Source: Acidobacteriota bacterium (lineage in GTDB: Bacteria > Acidobacteriota > UBA6911 > RPQK01 > JAJDTT01). Taken from it: DNA of 64,000 nucleotides. The notes below the pieces were generated by a model. That model saw only the letters and a program-made list of their open reading frames with translations, made no database searches and was not told the DNA's origin. Positions 62,345 through 64,000 of the stretch are shown piece after piece (the first letter of the stretch is position 1; every line of letters starts with the position of its first letter). The stretch is taken from NCBI GenBank assembly GCA_028874215.1, contig JAPPLF010000093.1, positions 44,370-108,369 on the forward strand, written 5' to 3'. Both the position numbers and the translations under genes were made by a program.

Positions 62345-63898
62345 TCAATGTCTGAAGTGGCGCATGCCGGTGAAGACCATCGCCATCCCGTGCTCGTCCG
62401 CCGCCTCGATCACTTCGGCGTCCCGGACCGATCCGCCGGGCTGCACCACCGCCGTGATCCCGCTGGCGGCCGCCTGGTCCAGCCCGTCCCGGAAGGGGAA
62501 GAAGGCGTCGCTGGCCATGCTGGCGCCTGCAGTCGAGCGTTGGGCTTTCTGAGCCGCCAGGCGAGCCGAGTCGACACGGCTCATTTGACCCGCACCGATT
62601 CCCAATGTCTGCCCGCCCTTGGCGAATACGATGGCATTCGACTTCACGTGCTTGGCGATGGTCCAGGCGAAGAGCAGGTCTTGGAGTTCACCCGGCTCGG
62701 GCGATCTTTGAGTCACCACCTTGAGATCTTCGGCCTTCGCCAGGGCCAGATCCGCATCCTGAAGCAGACAGGCCCCGGAAATCATCTTGAGATCGTACTC
62801 CGGGGACGATCCCGAAGACGGTTGCGGCTCGAGCAACATCACCCGGAGATTCTTCTTTTTGGCGAAGATCTCCAGAGCCCCCTGCGAGTAGGCCGGCGCT
62901 ATGATGGCTTCCACGAACAGGGGCCGGGTGGCCTCTGCCGTGGCGGAGTCCACGGGACGGTTGAAGGCCAATATGGAGCCGAACGCCGAAACCGGATCGC
63001 ACTCCAATGCCTTGAGGTACGCATCCCGGGGATCGGCCCCCAGCGCGCCGCCGCAAGGGTTGTTGTGCTTGATGATCATGCAACCGGTTTCTTCGAACTC
63101 GGAAACCAGGCCCCAAGCCGCGTCCAGATCCAGGTAATTGTTGAACGAGAGCTTCTTTCCCTGGAGCTGGACGGCCCGCGCCAGTCCCTGCGGCGGGCCG
63201 GCCGAAGGCCGGTAGATGGCGGCCCGCTGATGCGGATTCTCGCCGTAGCGCAAGAGGTCCTGACGGTCCAGGGAGAGGGTCAAGGTTGCGGGAACTTCAG
63301 CTTCGGATCCGCTCTGCTCCTCCAGGTACTGAGAGATGGCCGTGTCGTAGTTTGCCGTATGCCGGAAGGCCTTACGGGCCAGGGTCAGGCGGGTGGACTT
63401 TCGCGTTTCTCCCCCATTTTCAGCCAGTTCCGCCAGCACGGAGGGATAGTCGGAAGGGTCCACCACGACGGTGACGTGAGCCCAGTTCTTGGCCGCCGCG
63501 CGGACCATGCAGGGCCCGCCGATGTCGATCTGTTCGATGGCGTCCTCCAGGGTCACCCCCTCGCGGCTCACCGTCTCGACGAATGGGTAGAGGTTCACCA
63601 CGACCATGCCCAAGGGCTGGATCGAATGCCGGGTCAGCACCTCGCGATGGCTGGCCAAGTCGTGACGGGCCAGGATCCCGGCATGGATGCGGGGGTGCAG
63701 GGTCTTGACGCGGCCGTCCAAAATCTCGGGAAACCCCGTGTAGTCGGACACCGGAGTCACCTCGACGCCCGCATCCTGCAAGGCCCGGGCCGTGCCCCCG
63801 GTGGACAGGCAGCGGATTCCCAGATCGCCGAGTCCCCGGGCCAAGTCCGCCAGGCCGTCCTTGTTCGAAACACTGATGAGAGCCCATTCGATCTTCAT
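62345..63898 (-). CDS. purH: Bifunctional AICAR transformylase / IMP cyclohydrolase
   Basis: It performs the last two steps of IMP synthesis. ATG 63898, preceded by AGGGAG, gives [27 protein letters not shown]. The cyclohydrolase half has [19 protein letters not shown] and [15 protein letters not shown]. The transformylase half has [12 protein letters not shown] and [29 protein letters not shown]. 517 residues is complete. IMP made here is the substrate for PurA encoded at 8.9-10.3 kb. Confidence 0.96.
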   Translation of the reverse strand: MKIEWALISVSNKDGLADLARGLGDLGIRCLSTGGTARALQDAGVEVTPVSDYTGFPEILDGRVKTLHPRIHAGILARHDLASHREVLTRHSIQPLGMVVVNLYPFVETVSREGVTLEDAIEQIDIGGPCMVRAAAKNWAHVTVVVDPSDYPSVLAELAENGGETRKSTRLTLARKAFRHTANYDTAISQYLEEQSGSEAEVPATLTLSLDRQDLLRYGENPHQRAAIYRPSAGPPQGLARAVQLQGKKLSFNNYLDLDAAWGLVSEFEETGCMIIKHNNPCGGALGADPRDAYLKALECDPVSAFGSILAFNRPVDSATAEATRPLFVEAIIAPAYSQGALEIFAKKKNLRVMLLEPQPSSGSSPEYDLKMISGACLLQDADLALAKAEDLKVVTQRSPEPGELQDLLFAWTIAKHVKSNAIVFAKGGQTLGIGAGQMSRVDSARLAAQKAQRSTAGASMASDAFFPFRDGLDQAAASGITAVVQPGGSVRDAEVIEAADEHGMAMVFTGMRHFRH

Positions 63899-63939
63899 CG
63901 CATCTCCCTGCTCAGGATGCATGTTAACAGTCCGCGGTG

Positions 63940-64000
63940 ATAGGAGCATTCCTGTCTCCCGGGCAATTTCCGATTACCAATTCACCCTTCCTGATTCATA
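63940..64000. repeat. Decayed hairpin repeats at the right edge
   Basis: The region upstream of purH contains GGAG...ATTCCTGTCTCC and GGGCAATTTCCGATTACC. These look like mutated copies of the TTTCC-loop hairpins with interrupted stems. No gene is visible. Confidence 0.4.

Overview
The window is GC-rich bacterial chromosome, densely coded, and most likely from an Acidobacteriota genome. The main taxonomic evidence is five secreted proteins of the acidobacterial 'VWFA-related' family, at about 16.0, 16.9, 29.5, 44.4 and 52.5 kb. DUF6599-like and other acidobacterial-looking proteins of unknown function, a TonB-type envelope and housekeeping genes as close relatives of known families fit the same assignment. 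I cannot name the class or genus. I see no rRNA, tRNA, CRISPR array or transposase.

Left part (0-31 kb). An orphan amino-acid-type ABC ATPase and a large secreted beta-propeller-like protein lie on the minus strand. A NatA/NatB-like ABC exporter and a Cys-rich secreted protein followed by a TonB-dependent receptor lie on the plus strand. Then come purA and trxA (minus) and a long plus-strand run: rsmA, RNase J, ftsK, two tandem VWFA proteins, ilvE, alaS, a lytic transglycosylase, an AMIN/Amidase_3 cell-wall amidase, a DUF6599-like protein and a glycerate 2-kinase. Minus-strand ggt and larE and another VWFA gene close this part.

Middle (30.5-40.2 kb). A minus-strand block carries trpS, scpA, scpB, rluB, ribE, a small secreted protein and a RibB protein with a degenerate GTP-cyclohydrolase II half. 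Facing it is a plus-strand haem operon, ccsA/hemX-hemA-hemC-hemD, with ATGA overlaps.

Accessory island (40.2-43.4 kb). It holds an AAA-ATPase/PD-(D/E)XK protein, a remnant resembling the end of a pRiA4b ORF-3-type gene, and a small-protein plus AbiEii-like nucleotidyltransferase pair.

Right part (43.4-64 kb). It contains a TonB-C-domain protein, a DUF4097-like/VWFA fusion, a membrane coiled-coil protein, and a complete glycine-cleavage operon (gcvT, gcvH, gcvPA, gcvPB) bracketed by a small membrane protein and a VWFA gene. These are followed by comEC, a GT-C and a GT2 glycosyltransferase, a DUF547 protein, a cytochrome-like secreted protein with a beta-barrel, and purH-coaX plus a conserved unknown gene.

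The most unusual signal is not a gene. About sixteen short hairpins sit in seven intergenic clusters. Their stems differ in sequence but stay complementary, while many loops keep a TTTCCT-like sequence (or AGGAAA, its complement). They enter the 3' end of purA and lie over the promoter of the haem operon. Other signals are a [4Fe-4S]-type cysteine motif in TrpRS, loss of the zinc cysteines in the RibA-like domain, a VWFA paralogue without its MIDAS, a 50-bp repeat placed directly after two stop codons, and several promoters so close to start codons that the mRNAs may be leaderless.
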